Positions 31,666 to 42,683 are shown, numbered from the stretch's first letter. The stretch is 64,000 nucleotides of DNA from Gautieria morchelliformis (GCA_015179125.1 WHVA01000200.1:1-64000); one strand, 5' to 3'. The notes: generated by a model not told the origin, from the sequence alone. A program made the numbers and translations.

Positions 31666-34647
31666 CTCTACCTCAGGTGCCGCTCTAGGGAGTAGAGCAC
31701 CAGGTAGAGTCGCCCTTACAATGTCGATCCGTGGCATGTATCCATGCTTCAGCTTGAAGGGAGCGAACCCTGTGGTGGCGCTGACATTGCTGTTGATGGC
31801 CACTTCGACCATGGGGCACTTGTGTGCCCAGTCCTTCTGGTCGTCTCTGACAACCATCCGTAGGATCTGTCCGATCGAGCGGTTGGCCCGCTCGGTGGCT
31901 CCATCCGTTTGTGGATGGAATGCGGTAGCCATGAGGAGTTTAGTCCCCATGAGCCACTGAAGTTCACGCCAGAAGATCGACGTGAACTTTGAGTCTCGAT
32001 CAGAGACGATGGTGTTGGGGACTCCATGGAGCCTGACGACTTCCTTGAGGAATAGCCAGGCTACTTCCTTTGCCGTGACCCTCGTCGTCGTTGGGATGAG
32101 GTGGACATGCGAAGTCAGTCTGTCTATGATTACCATAAGGTAATCACAGCCGTCTGATTTGGGCATTGGCCCCATGAAGTTGATTCCGATCGACTGCCAC
32201 AGCCTGTCTGGGATGGGCAGGCTGTGCAGCAGGCCTTTGGGCTTCTGGGTGCCAGTTTTGTTCATCTGGCACCTTGCGCATGAGACGCAGAACGTCTCGA
32301 TGTCACGGCCCATACCTTGCCACCAGTATACCCTTTGAATATAATTCAAAGTCTTCATGTGGCCATAGTGACCCATGGTCCTGTGTGCATGATTGATTAT
32401 GATTTTGATCAGCCTCCTTCCCCCGTGAAAAACAGTCCGGGGGATGGCAATGACGTCTCGTTTGAGCTGGTTTTTTGTCTAGATCAGCCCATCCTTGATG
32501 CCGAACCTTGGGTGGGCATCCGGGTGCACCATGATCTTCGAAAACATGGTGTCTTCGTGGTATGCGTCATGCAGGACCTTTGGCAGGTCCACGTCACCCT
32601 CAACACTCACGTGCAGAGGTGTACCATCATTGCCTGCGGCAATGGCGTGGACGTCATCATCAGTTTCAGGGGCGACATTCATCTCAGGGTCCCCTGTGCG
32701 ACCTCTGTGCAGGGCGGCGGCCTCAGCTGTCCGCGCCTCCGTTTTCTCTGAGAGGCGGATCAACCGCCTTGCGGCCGCTGCCCATAGTTCAATGTATCAA
32801 TTGGTGGGCAGTAGCTCTCCATCCGGATCTTGGCGCTCATCTGCATTGACAAACACGTGTTCCAGATGTCGATGGTCGCTCATGTTGTTCTCGTAGTATC
32901 GAGAGAAACAGTCCGCGACTTTGTTCTCAACACCGTCAACATGCACGGTGTTGAAGTTGAAATGGGAGAGGAACTCCCACCATCTGACCTGTCAGTCGGA
33001 TAGGTTCTTCTGGGTCTCGAAGTATTCGAGACCCTTGTGGTCAGTCACTAGGGTGAACTTTCGCCCCAGGAGCTTATCCTCCCATTTCATCAGGGCTTAG
33101 AGCACGGCGATCGTCTTGTGCTCGTGTGTCCCGTAGTGCTGTTGGGCCACGCTGAACTTCTTTGACAAGAAGCCCGCCAGCCAGCATGTTTTCCAGTTGG
33201 GGCCCTGGCTGTAATACCACTGATGAGGTCAGTGATCTTTTCCATCCATTCCTCATGCAAGCAAGGAATGTCATTGTCCGTGAGGATGATGCCAGCAGAA
33301 CAAGATGCTATTAAGCGCCTTGTGCGTCTATTCAGTCCCACTGAGCACGGAAGCACCTTCTTCTTCCCCAGAACCTTCATCATCAGATGGGTGCATCTCT
33401 CCCTGTGTGTATAGGGGGAGTTTGAGGACGAGTCCTTTTGTGACTCACCCTCCTGGCTTCAATGGGCTTGGGTGGACCGTGACCTGGAGGTGTGAAGTGC
33501 CTGGTCCTCTTTTGATAAGTCTTCATTGAAGGATACCTTGCCGGTGGGGATTTTTTCGTCTCCTATACGAATCGTCCCTGGGCTAGAGAGGTCCATGGTG
33601 ACGCCTAGCTTCCTCAGGAATGGCGTCGCAAGGATCGCGTCGTAGTATTCAATGTTCACTATGTCGAAATACTCATCATGGAGCTTTTGACTGAATTTAA
33701 TGGTCGTGTTCATTCCATAACTGATTGTGGAACAACTACCGATGCATGCCAATTGCAGTGCAATTGGCTGTTCTAGGGCAAATGTCTTCATGACCCCTTC
33801 ACTCCCAAGGAGACAGTGGGCCTTCACGCCATTGATTTCCCAGTACCCCAACAGGGTGCGGTTCTCGTGTCGCGGCCATACGGGCCACGATCACTGCTTG
33901 CTCCAATGGTGATACATCAGCTCAACCGCCTTGTCCAGCGCAACTCTAATCACGCTGGACCTGTATGTGGTCTGGTCTCATTGTCCGCTGTTTCTTTGTC
34001 CCAGTTGTAATACTGGGATGGCTCAGGCTCCTATTCGTCTATGGGAGCCTCTGCATCTCACTGATCCTCATTGTTTTGAGGCTCACCCTCCCCCTCTTCG
34101 TCGATTTGCGGAAGAGGGGCATGGTCGGGATCCAGGTCCGGATCCTCATCATTGCCATGTCTTGCAGCTGCTGTCCGTATGCCAGACTTGAGCCGTGGAC
34201 ACTCCACTTTTCTGTGCCCTGGCTGGCCACATTCAAAGCATGTGATGCTGCTCGGAGCATTGCTGGGTCGATCCGGTGGTTGACCCGATGGTTTTGGAGG
34301 GAAGCTTGGCTTTGATGAGCTTCCCAAGGCCTGAGGCTGCTTAGTCTCAGGTGTCCATCCCGCCGGAGTAGGGTGGGGTTGCTGTGGATGCTGGGACATC
34401 CTGCTCCTTTGGAAGGGGGCAGGCCTGCTTGGGCCTGTCTGTGGCGCCGGTTTGCTCAGCACAGGGCTGTCCACGAGTCCAGGTTCCTGCAGGTGACTTG
34501 CAGTTCAACCTGTGATTTTAACCTGCAGATCCAACTCCCACAAGTCCAGGTGACCCGGCGCCTAAAAACCTGCCAAGTCCAGGTTTGGCCTTTGGAATTC
34601 CGCAGGTGACTCGCAGACCTGCAAGCCTTAAATGCCAAGAATTCATG

Positions 34648-34860
34648 TCATTCAACTACTATTACCTCCTTCTGCACAACAGCCTTCTTGAAATGCTTAC
34701 TCTTATCATGCAGCAACTCTACGACATGCTCCTCAGGAACAAGCCCTTTGTATGACAGCCATGTTCTGAGTACGGTTCCGGCACGTGTCAACTCTTCCTT
34801 CAGAGAGTGACGCATCCATGATATAGTCAGTCGTGCCCTGACTGAATGCATGTTCAACAT
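34648..34860 (-). pseudogene. hAT transposase C-terminal dimerisation fragment
   Basis: About 70 codons ending the transposase. Segments such as MRHSLKEELTRAGTVLRTWL and GLVPEEHVVELLHDKSK resemble the C-terminal hAT dimerisation region of basidiomycete transposases, where a Ser-Val-x-x-Arg, MRHSL, Thr-Arg-Ala sequence precedes a charged tail. The catalytic core is absent, so this copy could only move with a transposase supplied elsewhere. Confidence 0.7.
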
Positions 34861-35052
34861 CTGTGGATGTTGCTAGAGGAGCATGGTCAAAATAGGATGT
34901 AAGGATGTGTGAAATAGCTCACCCAGAATAGATAAGAAGTCTAGGGCCATCTGTGCGAGACAGCTCCCATTCTGGATAAGCAATGACCAGTTGTTGATAG
35001 GGTCAGTGACACTGACCATTGGAGGGGTGGTTGCAATTTGGACCAATATGAA

Positions 35053-35280
35053 GACCTGAAACATGAAAAAAAAAAAATGCACTGGTAGAGAAGACAGTCA
35101 TCTCAGGTATCTGAGAGTATGCTGGTTCCTCCACAATGGATTACAGGGTTGACTTCCTTGACCACTAGACAGTTGAATAGAGACCTGAAACACAGAAACA
35201 AAAAACACGAACTGGTAGAAAACTCACAGATCTCAGGGGATCTGTGAGTATGCCTGTTCCTCCACACCGATGTGGTGGCA
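35053..35280 (-). repeat. Two-copy tandem duplication inside the hAT element
   Basis: About 88 bases from gacctgaaaca to tgttcctccaca occur at 35,053-35,140 and again at 35,182-35,274, with different A-rich inserts. Possibly duplicated introns or exon-intron units of the ancestral transposase. Confidence 0.5.
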
Positions 35281-37013
35281 TTGCTGCCCACTGATTGACC
35301 CATGTAGGGTCATCAGTTGTGCAGACTTGCAAGTCCAAACAGACCATGTGACTTGCTGTCTGTTCATATGATCTGCACCCAGCCAGGGACCTGGGCCATG
35401 TCTTCCCTGGAGGAGGGCCGTCCCCATGGGAGGAGACATATCATGCACTCACACAGGGTGAGTCAGCTCGGAATAATCCGGCAAGTCACCGCAAGTCACC
35501 CACAGGTTTAACCTGTGGGTCCAAGTCAACCTGCAGAAAAACTCAGGTCAAGTCCAGGTTCCACTTCTGGAAGCTGGCAAACCTGCGAGTCCAAGTCCAG
35601 GTAACCTGCAGGTTGACTCGTGGACAGCCCTGGCTCAGCACAAACCATGATGCGCTGGCCGTTGCGGCCGCGCTCTCTGCCCAATGCATCCCCATGTTGT
35701 AGTGGGATGCTTCCTCGATCATGTGGCTGCTTCGAAGAGCTGCTTGATGGAGCTGCTTTCTGCATTGTAGCCCTTCTTGAGGACCTCATTGCATAGTGTT
35801 TCACACAATGCTGACATGAACTGTCTCTGGAACGTGTAGTCATCTGGCGGCTGTATCATGCGAGCCACGTATTTCATGAGGTCATTCAGCATTTCCTGAA
35901 CGGTCTTTGTGCCCTGCATGACCACATCAAACAAGTGTCAGGGTGTGCAGGAATCGCTTCTGCAGGCCTTGCATCACCATCTCCAAGGTCCAATCGTGGA
36001 CCTGGCGGTCGAAACATGGAACATTTCAAAGGAACCATTCCTGGGCCTCGCCAGTGAGGCGAGTGCCCATGTACCCAACCTGCATATCGATGCTGGTCGG
36101 TCCCAACAGGCAATTCATCCTGAGCCATCTCAAGATGGCCGCGAGGAAGACCTCGAACTCTTCGAGGTCGGATCCTCCTGCGTATGGCTCGGGATGGGCC
36201 AGCTTTACACCAGCCTTCGCCAGTGCGGACTTCTCAGGGTCCGTGTCAATGGCGTCGGCCATCGCAACGCGTACCATTCATGTGATACCATCGTATGGCT
36301 CTTGTGTGCTTTCTGGCTGGTCTGGTATGCCCTGGCCCTCAGTTGGGGCCATAGACCGGTTGCGCGGCTGCGACGTCGCACAGATCATGTCAGTGTATGC
36401 TCTGACTGGGGCCGGGGCCGGGGCCAGCTCTGGGCCAGGCGCCTCCAGTGCGCGGGCTTCTGGTGGGGGCATGTGACAAGTGTCGCCCATCAGTCCCCCA
36501 TTGCGCAGGCGCAGCCTACTATTGTAGGCTGCCCGCCCTTGCTGTGCATCTTAGCGCGTGAGCAGCTCATCAGGCTGCCAGTCGGTGTGGCCCTGGGCCA
36601 CAGCAGCTGCAGCGTTCTGCAATAGCAGCTCAAGAGCCTGTGTGTGGCGACACACTGCGCTGGCTTCTTTCTTTTGCCAGTGCACAGCCTCGAGCTCTAG
36701 GCTCTCCATCGTGGTCTCCGAGTCAGGCTCTGAGACAACCTGTTCTCTGATGATCTGTTGGATCATCATGCGGCTGCCTGTTGGTGCAGCCGGCTCCGCA
36801 TGCGATTCACTTCTGAATTGTACATCCTGTTCGACCGGGGTGGCCGGCGGCAGCATGTGTCATCAGTCTTGCTCCTGTCGTCGTTGGCCATCAGGGGAGC
36901 GGTCTTGTTCGCTCACCGCCACATGGGGCATGCTCCTGATGGACGCTATGGGCTCTTCGCGTGAGCAAAGTGCCTTCTGCACGTCCTCTAGCAATGCCGC
37001 ATCCCATTGTCGG

Positions 37014-37501
37014 TGTTAGCAACTCGGGGTTATGGCAGGGAAGGTTCAGTAGAGCTCTTAGAAAGCTAGAATCAAATTCACTCTCTCAGTCAATTTATTG
37101 TCACTGTTATATTAATACAATACCTAGAATCAAATACACTACATGATTTTCAGTCAACATGCTATGAAAATATAAAGAATGCTACTCACCTCTCTCAGTG
37201 AATTTATTGTCACTGAGAGAGGAGCACTATCCTGTCTCAGAAGGCATATACGTGCACCCGGCCCTTTAGCGCTCAAGAGATCGCGCATCGAAGTCATTTC
37301 AAACTCCGCTGGGTGCAGCCGCTTGTGAAAATAGAAATAACAAAATGAAATGGAGAGATAGGGAGTGACTGGAAATTTTCGAAAATAATCAGAGAAGTGA
37401 ATGCATGGTACAAGAACAATGTGAGAAGAGATTGAAACACCATACAATAAATCGAATACATTATGCTTGATTTTGGTGCAGGAGCATAATTGCACCCAAC
37501 A
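37014..37501 (-). repeat. Copia-1 solo LTR
   Basis: 488 bp, minus orientation, TSD gtcgg (37,009-37,013; 37,502-37,506), within the gypsy A Gag N-terminal region. Confidence 0.95.
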
Positions 37502-37827
37502 GTCGGATCTCCTCTGTTTGGTGGAGTTCCTTACTGAACTGCATGAGGGCCGTCACGATATCGTCGAGCCACGATGCTATATGCTCATGCTTATGGCCTG
37601 TGAGCATGTTCCGGTGCAATGCGTCTTGCACTTGCTTGGCCATTGCATCCGCCATCTCGTTGTCAATGCCATGCTTCTTCAAGCTTTTGCGACTCAAGCT
37701 CGAATATTCCGAGGCTTGCCCGTCATCATCGGGCGCTTGTCTTTTGGTTTGTCGTGCCCCATTGGGGACGACGGCCGTCGCTCAACTTCGTGAGCGGTGG
37801 GCTGAGTTTCTACTTCGAGATCATATC

Positions 37828-38479
37828 TGTTACGTATTGAGATTTCCGCTAAGTCGGAACTGGAAAGGACAGCGGCTTCAACTTGTAGGTTGCGCCCCCA
37901 ATGAACTATCGTCCTAGTTATTTTGGAAATGGGTCGGAAGTCGGAATATACTGAACTGAGGGTTAGTTGGAACCTGAGGCGGAATTGAGGCGGAAACAGA
38001 AGGCGGAGAGACGGAGGTCTTGCTAGACTCGCTGTGCTAAGAACAGGAGATGGAGCAAAGGAAATCAAGTATCGAAGGTGATTATCTGATTGCAGAATAA
38101 CAGACATACATGACAGGCTTTTATACAAAGAGCTGGGACAACAGGTAATGGGGTAGTACTAAGCAAATTCCGGGGGAAGCGGAAGTTGAGTAGACAATGC
38201 GTGGGAACTAACTAATTGGGAAACAATGGGACTACAAGGGGTTCAGGGTAAGGTAAAACAATGGCAAAGAACAAGGGGTCGGGAAAACATGTCTGACAAC
38301 GAACTACAAGGGTGACCGGATATATGGTTTTGATGAACGATGAAGCGGGTCCGGTGGGTCCAAGTAATAGAGTTGAAAGAACAAGGGAATAGAACAATGG
38401 GTGGAATGTCAGAAATATCGGAGGGGCGGAAAGTGTTGCAGAACTGAAGGTCAGAAGTCGGAAATGAACGGTCGTAACA
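37828..38479. repeat. Solo LTR, family F3
   Basis: 652 bp, TGTTACGTAT...GTCGTAACA, TSD atatc (37,823-37,827; 38,480-38,484). About 90% identical by eye to 20,786-21,433. Confidence 0.92.
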
Positions 38480-38937
38480 ATATCGAAGTGTGCCCGCTCT
38501 TGCGGTTCTGCCATCGGATGACAGTGAGACGTCTCTACCCTTGCCCTTGTTCCGGAGTGGGGCGGGGACGCCGGATTGTTGTCCATCGGTGTCCCCTCTT
38601 CGGCCACGCTGGGTGATCGGGTCCTTGCTCATCCTCGATTGGGGGGACGAGCGCGGTGAGATCTACGATCTCTCCGTCTTCTGGTGTCCTGGACTCTTGG
38701 TCCAGGGTAGCATCAGCCGTTGTGTCGCTAGGCTGTGCCTGGGGGGTTGTCTGCGAACTAGAAGCTTGTGTCCTCTTCGACTGCGTGGAATCATCATGCT
38801 CACAGTCGACAGTAGAGGGTCTACTGGATGATGTTCAACGGTAAACAGCCATCGACGCAGCGATCTTTTTCAAGATTGTGCGGATTTCCACAATTCAGTT
38901 GTTCGCTGGGTGAACAACTGCAGGAAGTTCAAAAAGG

Positions 38938-39148
38938 TGTAAGAGAGTATATCTTAGAACCTTGTGTCACAAGGGCAAGCGGAACTCGACCAAGATGTGG
39001 TTATTCCATGTGCTACATAGTGACAGTGTAAGGTAAGATCTGGGGAACCACCGCGCGGTTCCCACGCAAGAACTGTACAGTGATTAGCTAAGCTAGTCCA
39101 GTAGCGCGCATTGCCTTAAGGGCAATGCGGGTATATATGATATTCACA
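38938..39148 (-). repeat. Gypsy A 5' LTR
   Basis: 211 bp; related to the 213-bp gypsy B LTR (shared tract gtgctacatagtgacagtgt / ggttcccacgca). The sequence next to it inside the element, gttcaaaaagg, is the same as in gypsy B. The 39,149 flank tgctc should be the TSD. Confidence 0.8.
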
Positions 39149-39150
39149 TG

Positions 39151-39463
39151 CTCCCGGCACCGGAGGATCCAATTCCACACCGGAGGGCTCATCTGCTACC
39201 TCCGCCAGAAATCATAAATGGGGAAGAGCATTATGTGGTGGAATGGATCCTGGATAGCCAGTTCCTGCAAGGACAATGCTATTTCCTTGTGAAATGGAAG
39301 GATATGGGTATGAGGAGAATTCGTGGGTCCCAGAGCAAGATATATCCACTCTGGACAAACTCTGTGAGTTCTACAGGACACACCCTGGTGCCCCTCGTCG
39401 AATCCATTTGCTAGCCTTTCAATCCCTCATGTCCCATGCTTCAAGGACACAGCAGGCTAGAGG
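39151..39463 (+). pseudogene. Gypsy D: C-terminal integrase/chromodomain fragment
   Basis: Plus-strand end of a chromovirus polyprotein. A chromodomain is clear: PPPEIINGEEHYVVEWILDS, then YFLVKWKDMG, and after a one-base frameshift near 39,310 YEENSWVPEQDI and LCEFYRTHPG. Chromodomains at the integrase C-terminus direct integration to heterochromatin. The 5' part was removed or displaced by insertion of gypsy A at 39,148. A purine run, agagggggg, follows, as expected of a polypurine tract. Confidence 0.85.
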
Positions 39464-39467
39464 GGGG

Positions 39468-39502
39468 TGTTGGGTGCATTTATGCTCCTGCACCAAAATC
39501 AA
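39468..39502 (+). repeat. 35-bp copia-type LTR start after gypsy D
   Basis: From TGTTGGGTGC to ccaaaatcaa this is identical to the first 35 bases of copia LTRs, directly after the gypsy D polypurine tract; then similarity stops. Bases 39,503-39,599 show nothing recognisable. Confidence 0.75.
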
Positions 39503-39599
39503 ATGCACGATCGACGTCTTTGGACTGACTTGGCAGTCATCACTGGGTCTACCACCTCCTCTGCTCGACCCTCTTCCGATGGTGTTCTGGTAATTGGAT

Positions 39600-40088
39600 T
39601 GTCATGACCTGTGTATTTCCTGCACCTTGTTATCCCCATTTCCCCTTTCACTACTCCTCCCCAGTGTTCGCTCGGCTTCACCCTCCACCTCGACCTCTCC
39701 TCCTCTATGTCACCTCTGTTCACCCTTCCTCGCATTTCACTGAACGACCATTCACTGCTCGCATCATTCGCCAGCAGGCACACCATCAAATCACGATCGA
39801 CATCCCTATCCGGCATGATGGCTCGTCAGTAACTCCATCAGCTTCTCGATCCAACCCCCTTTTGGTGTTCATATGAGCAGGGTGCGTTCGCGGGACGTCC
39901 TACCTGTGGGTCATGTGGGATCAACCCAGTAGATGAAGAACCCGTGCAGGGCAGTGTATATGCGGGCCCCAAGACATGATTTCGTACACAGGTGTCTTCG
40001 CCACCTTCACCCTCCGTCGTTTCATGTTCTCCCTCTTCTCTCATTCTATTGTATGTTTATTTCATCTATGTTGTATCATGACTGCACA
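39600..40088 (+). repeat. LTR-X unit 1, left part
   Basis: Starts TGTCATGACC. Matches the first 489 bases or so of unit 2 (49,604 onward). Interrupted by gypsy B after tatcatgactgcaca. Confidence 0.85.
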
Positions 40089-40301
40089 TGTAAAGATATC
40101 TATCTCAAGCCTTAGGTCACAAGAGCACGACAGAACTTGACCAATGTGTGGTATTCTGATGCTACGTAGTGACAGTGTAAGGGTAAGATGCAATGTGGAC
40201 CGCTAGCCGGTTCCCACGCATAAACTATACAGTGGGTCCCTAAGGGGCCCACTGGGATTATGTAATAACTAATGTACATGTAGATACACGGGTTATTTAC
40301 A
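40089..40301 (-). repeat. Gypsy B 3' LTR
   Basis: 213 bp, plus-strand ends TGTAAAGATA and GGTTATTTACA. Confidence 0.93.
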
Positions 40302-40337
40302 CCCTCCCCCTCTATAGACAACTATAGGGGTTAACTA

Positions 40338-42316
40338 CTACTCATAGAGGTCGTCCATGAGGGAGTCCTCTAGAGTGGCCAATACGATGATGTCATCGTC
40401 GTACGGAGCCGGTGGAGCACGTGACTCCTCCGGGGGCACCTCCGTGTCATCGGTGGTGATTGGGTGAGGCTGGTCGGCCTCACCACTAGCGGCGGTCTCC
40501 GCTTGGGTGCTGGGGCCCGTGTCCTCGCGGAGGATGGCCTCAACGGCCGGGTCCTCAGTTTGAGGAGGGGGCCAAAAGCGCGCCAGCTCTCGGTCGAGCT
40601 GGGCGTGAGTGAGGGGTCGCGGCACCGTGGCCCTCACGTGGCTGGTCTCGATGACCTTTTGTTGGCCCTCACGGGCGGCGGCACTGAATGCCGCGCCGGT
40701 GATGCTGCGTTGAACATAATGTTCAATGCGCGCCGCTCGCTCGCGAGTGACTCCCGCGTAGCGGGCCAGCCATCTCGCGATCTCCGCGAGTGGGATGTCG
40801 GGGCTGGCTCGGCCCTCCACAGGGAATGGGCCCGTGATTGAGAGCCGCAGGGTGGTGCTCTGAGGCGTCAGCACTTCCCTGGCGTCGACGAGGCTCGACG
40901 ATTGGTCCGTCGAGCTGAAGAGGTCGAGTAGCCTCGCCCTGAGCGGTGATGCGACCCCTTTGACCTGGGGCGCAAGGGCCTTCAACCACATCCAGATGTC
41001 CATGTCGTCTAGGTTGAAGGTGCCGTCCGCGTTGTCACGGATGGCGGAGGGGATGCCTTCAGGGTTGTGTATCCAACCCTTTAGAATGGCCGCGATGTCG
41101 TGCGGAGTACCGCCCGCTATCACGAGACAATCCCTTTGGGATTGCGAGCGCGTTGTTCGCGCTCGATGCGTTTGAATACGCCGATCATCTCGCGTGTATG
41201 CGCGAGCTGCGGCGTTTCTTTTGCCCGCGCTATGAGTTCAACGAAGCGTGGGTCGTCGAGCGGGCAGACGTCGTACCATTGAGTACGACGCTGTTGGGCC
41301 TTTCCTACTGGTCGTGGTAGGAGGCCCGTCTCGGAGATCGGTGGCTCTCCGAGTGGGATGATCAGTCCCTCCCCTGGGTAGGGAGGGTGAACTGTCCCCG
41401 CTGGCGGAGGCAGGGCCACGCCAGGCCTGATGTACTGGGCCTCGACCTGTGCTACCCGCCGTTGAAGGGCGGGGTCGTTGATGGTGTGCGACGATGACGC
41501 CACTAGGTAAGCGCTGATTGCGCTTTCCTTCGCAATGGCTAGCCCATTGACGGTGTGGGGGGAGCCGCGCTTTTCTTGCGCTTTTTCTTTGGCTGCTCTG
41601 CCAGCCGCTGTGCCCGTTCGGGGTCGTACGTCTTCCAGACAGACGAGTCGGACTCCCATCCATCTGGGACGCCGTACGCAGAGTCGGAAGGTGCGCTCTG
41701 CCCTTCCGTCGTTGTTGTGGTCGGAGTCGGCGCCGACAATCGGGACGCTAGCCCCGATGTTGCGCGCGCCGGCAACGGCACCGTCGCGCGAGGTGAAGAT
41801 GGCCCAGCCACTGGGTCCGTGGCCGGGTCATGTTGTGGCCTTTTTGAGGCAGCGTGGACCAGGGTAACCTGAAGCTGGGCTGCACTCAGCTGCTGCTCCA
41901 GTTCCTTGATCTTGGCGCGCTCGGTTAGGAGTGCGTCGTCGCGGTCCTCGACCGCGCGTTCCAGCTCCTTGACCTCTTTTTAAGGTCATGGACGTCCTGG
42001 AGGGGCTCTTCTCGCGCATCGCGCGCGATGCCCCTTGGGAGCCATCCCCAAGCTGCATCGACGGCGTCGCCGATGTCTTCATCCCGCAATTTGACCTTGC
42101 GGGTGCCGGTCGCGGCCCTAAGGTGCGCGGCGTAGTCCACGCATGTTGCGCAATCGTCCGGGTGGACGATGGCGAGGGCGTCCTCCCATCCCACGATCAT
42201 CCAGTGCTCCTGGTCTATCGGAGCACGGAGAATGTCTGTGGCCCCTTGTCTGGGGCCGTTGTTCGCGTTGTGGACATTGACGGGTCAACGTCCATCCCAT
42301 CTTTGGGGGGCATCAT
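40338..42316 (-). pseudogene. Gypsy B ORF3, unknown protein downstream of chromodomain
   Basis: About 650 codons in three or four frames, starting at ATG 42,316 (MMPPKDGMDVD). In order: IVGWEDALAIVHPDDCATC (HPD and Cys-x2-Cys); a heptad-rich, probably coiled-coil stretch (VKELERAVEDRDD to ELEQQLSAAQLQ, about 41,980-41,870); a Ser/Thr/Pro-rich segment; PKKKRKK, like a nuclear localisation signal (about 41,580-41,560); a block ending REQRARNPKGI (41,130); then HDIAAILKGW, NPEGIPSAIRD, MDIWMWLKALAP and an acidic C-terminus. Frameshifts lie near 41,980, 41,560 and 41,125. Gypsy A has the same protein. No signal peptide or membrane segment is seen, so it is not envelope. Possibly an accessory nucleic-acid or chromatin-binding protein. 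Confidence 0.7.
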
Positions 42317-42410
42317 CTTGTGGGTAGATGATGGTGGTGGTTGCTTCCAAGAAGCGATGCGCTCTCGGAAAGATCCAAGGTGAAAATTTAACCACGCCGT
42401 GGCAGGCTCG

Positions 42411-42683
42411 TCACGTGGTCTGCACGTGACAGACGCGTCTAGCGGCGTCTGGGGAGGTCGCATGGCTTGCCCACCCCCGAAGCTCTAGATAGCTATCTAG
42501 GGCTTCAAGGTCCTTGCAGGACGACATGGGTTCCCATGTCACGTCGCCTAGGGTCCAACGGACCTGGAATTCCAGGTCCGTCGAGTTTATCCATCGATGT
42601 GCGATAATCTGGTCGACGAGCCACTCCTCGTCGTCATTTGCTCCAAAGTCATAAAATGACTTGGCCTCACGACGAGGGAACAA
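42411..42683 (-). pseudogene. Gypsy B chromodomain (C-terminus of Pol)
   Basis: WLVDQIIAHRW, then LEFQVRWTLGDVTWEP and CKDLEALDSYLELRG form a compact chromodomain. It ends the Pol frame; about 100 bases separate it from ORF3. It is out of frame with the integrase upstream (region 42,690-42,860). Confidence 0.8.

Larger units (their letters stand above)
34462..35632 (-). mobile_element. hAT-superfamily DNA transposon, internally deleted
   Basis: Terminal inverted repeats of about 30 bp start CAGGGCTGTCCACGAGTC on both ends. The 8-bp TSD gctcagca (34,454-34,461; 35,633-35,640) and the CAGGG end are typical of hAT. At 1,171 bp it is too short for a full transposase but keeps a C-terminal remnant. 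Subterminal regions repeat aagtccaggt and acctgcag. It sits in gypsy A between capsid and zinc knuckle. Confidence 0.92.
31621..38797 (-). pseudogene. Gypsy A Gag-Pol, broken, reverse transcriptase deleted
   Basis: ATG candidates are at 38,797/38,794. Reading down the minus strand: Gag N-terminus (38,797-38,480 and 37,697-37,502, then 36,990-36,551); capsid-like retrotransposon_gag region (about 36,277-35,700, GPTSIDMQVGYMGTRLTGEA); zinc knuckle CFECGQPGHRKVEC (about 34,240-34,200); protease region lacking the DSG motif (33,851-33,459); start of the pre-RT linker (33,383-33,220). It then jumps at about 33,212 to RNase H (TDHKGLEYFETQKN), so about 0.92 kb including the YMDD palm is missing. 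Integrase follows (32,376-31,670; HYGH, CARCQ, DRDSKF, ATERANRS). Interrupted by hAT and two solo LTRs. Confidence 0.85.
5892..39148 (-). mobile_element. Gypsy A, a Ty3/gypsy chromovirus in many pieces
   Basis: One minus-strand gypsy element whose pieces rejoin in frame or at matching sites once nested insertions are removed: 5,892-5,934; 22,937-23,285; 23,716-24,407; 29,667-29,811; 30,875-31,478; about 31,666-34,461; 35,633-37,013; 37,502-37,827; 38,480-39,148. Gypsy B shows the same order (LTR, gag, protease, RT, RNase H, integrase, chromodomain, ORF3). Its 5' LTR is at 38,938-39,148; the 3' LTR is beyond the left edge. Base 39,149 onward belongs to another gypsy element, the insertion target. 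RT is deleted and the frames are broken, so it is dead. Confidence 0.8.

Noticed and set aside
40338-42316. ORF3 as a retroviral-type envelope gene, based on its position
   Set aside because: No signal peptide, no hydrophobic membrane span and no cysteine-rich ectodomain; it has a basic nuclear-type patch instead.
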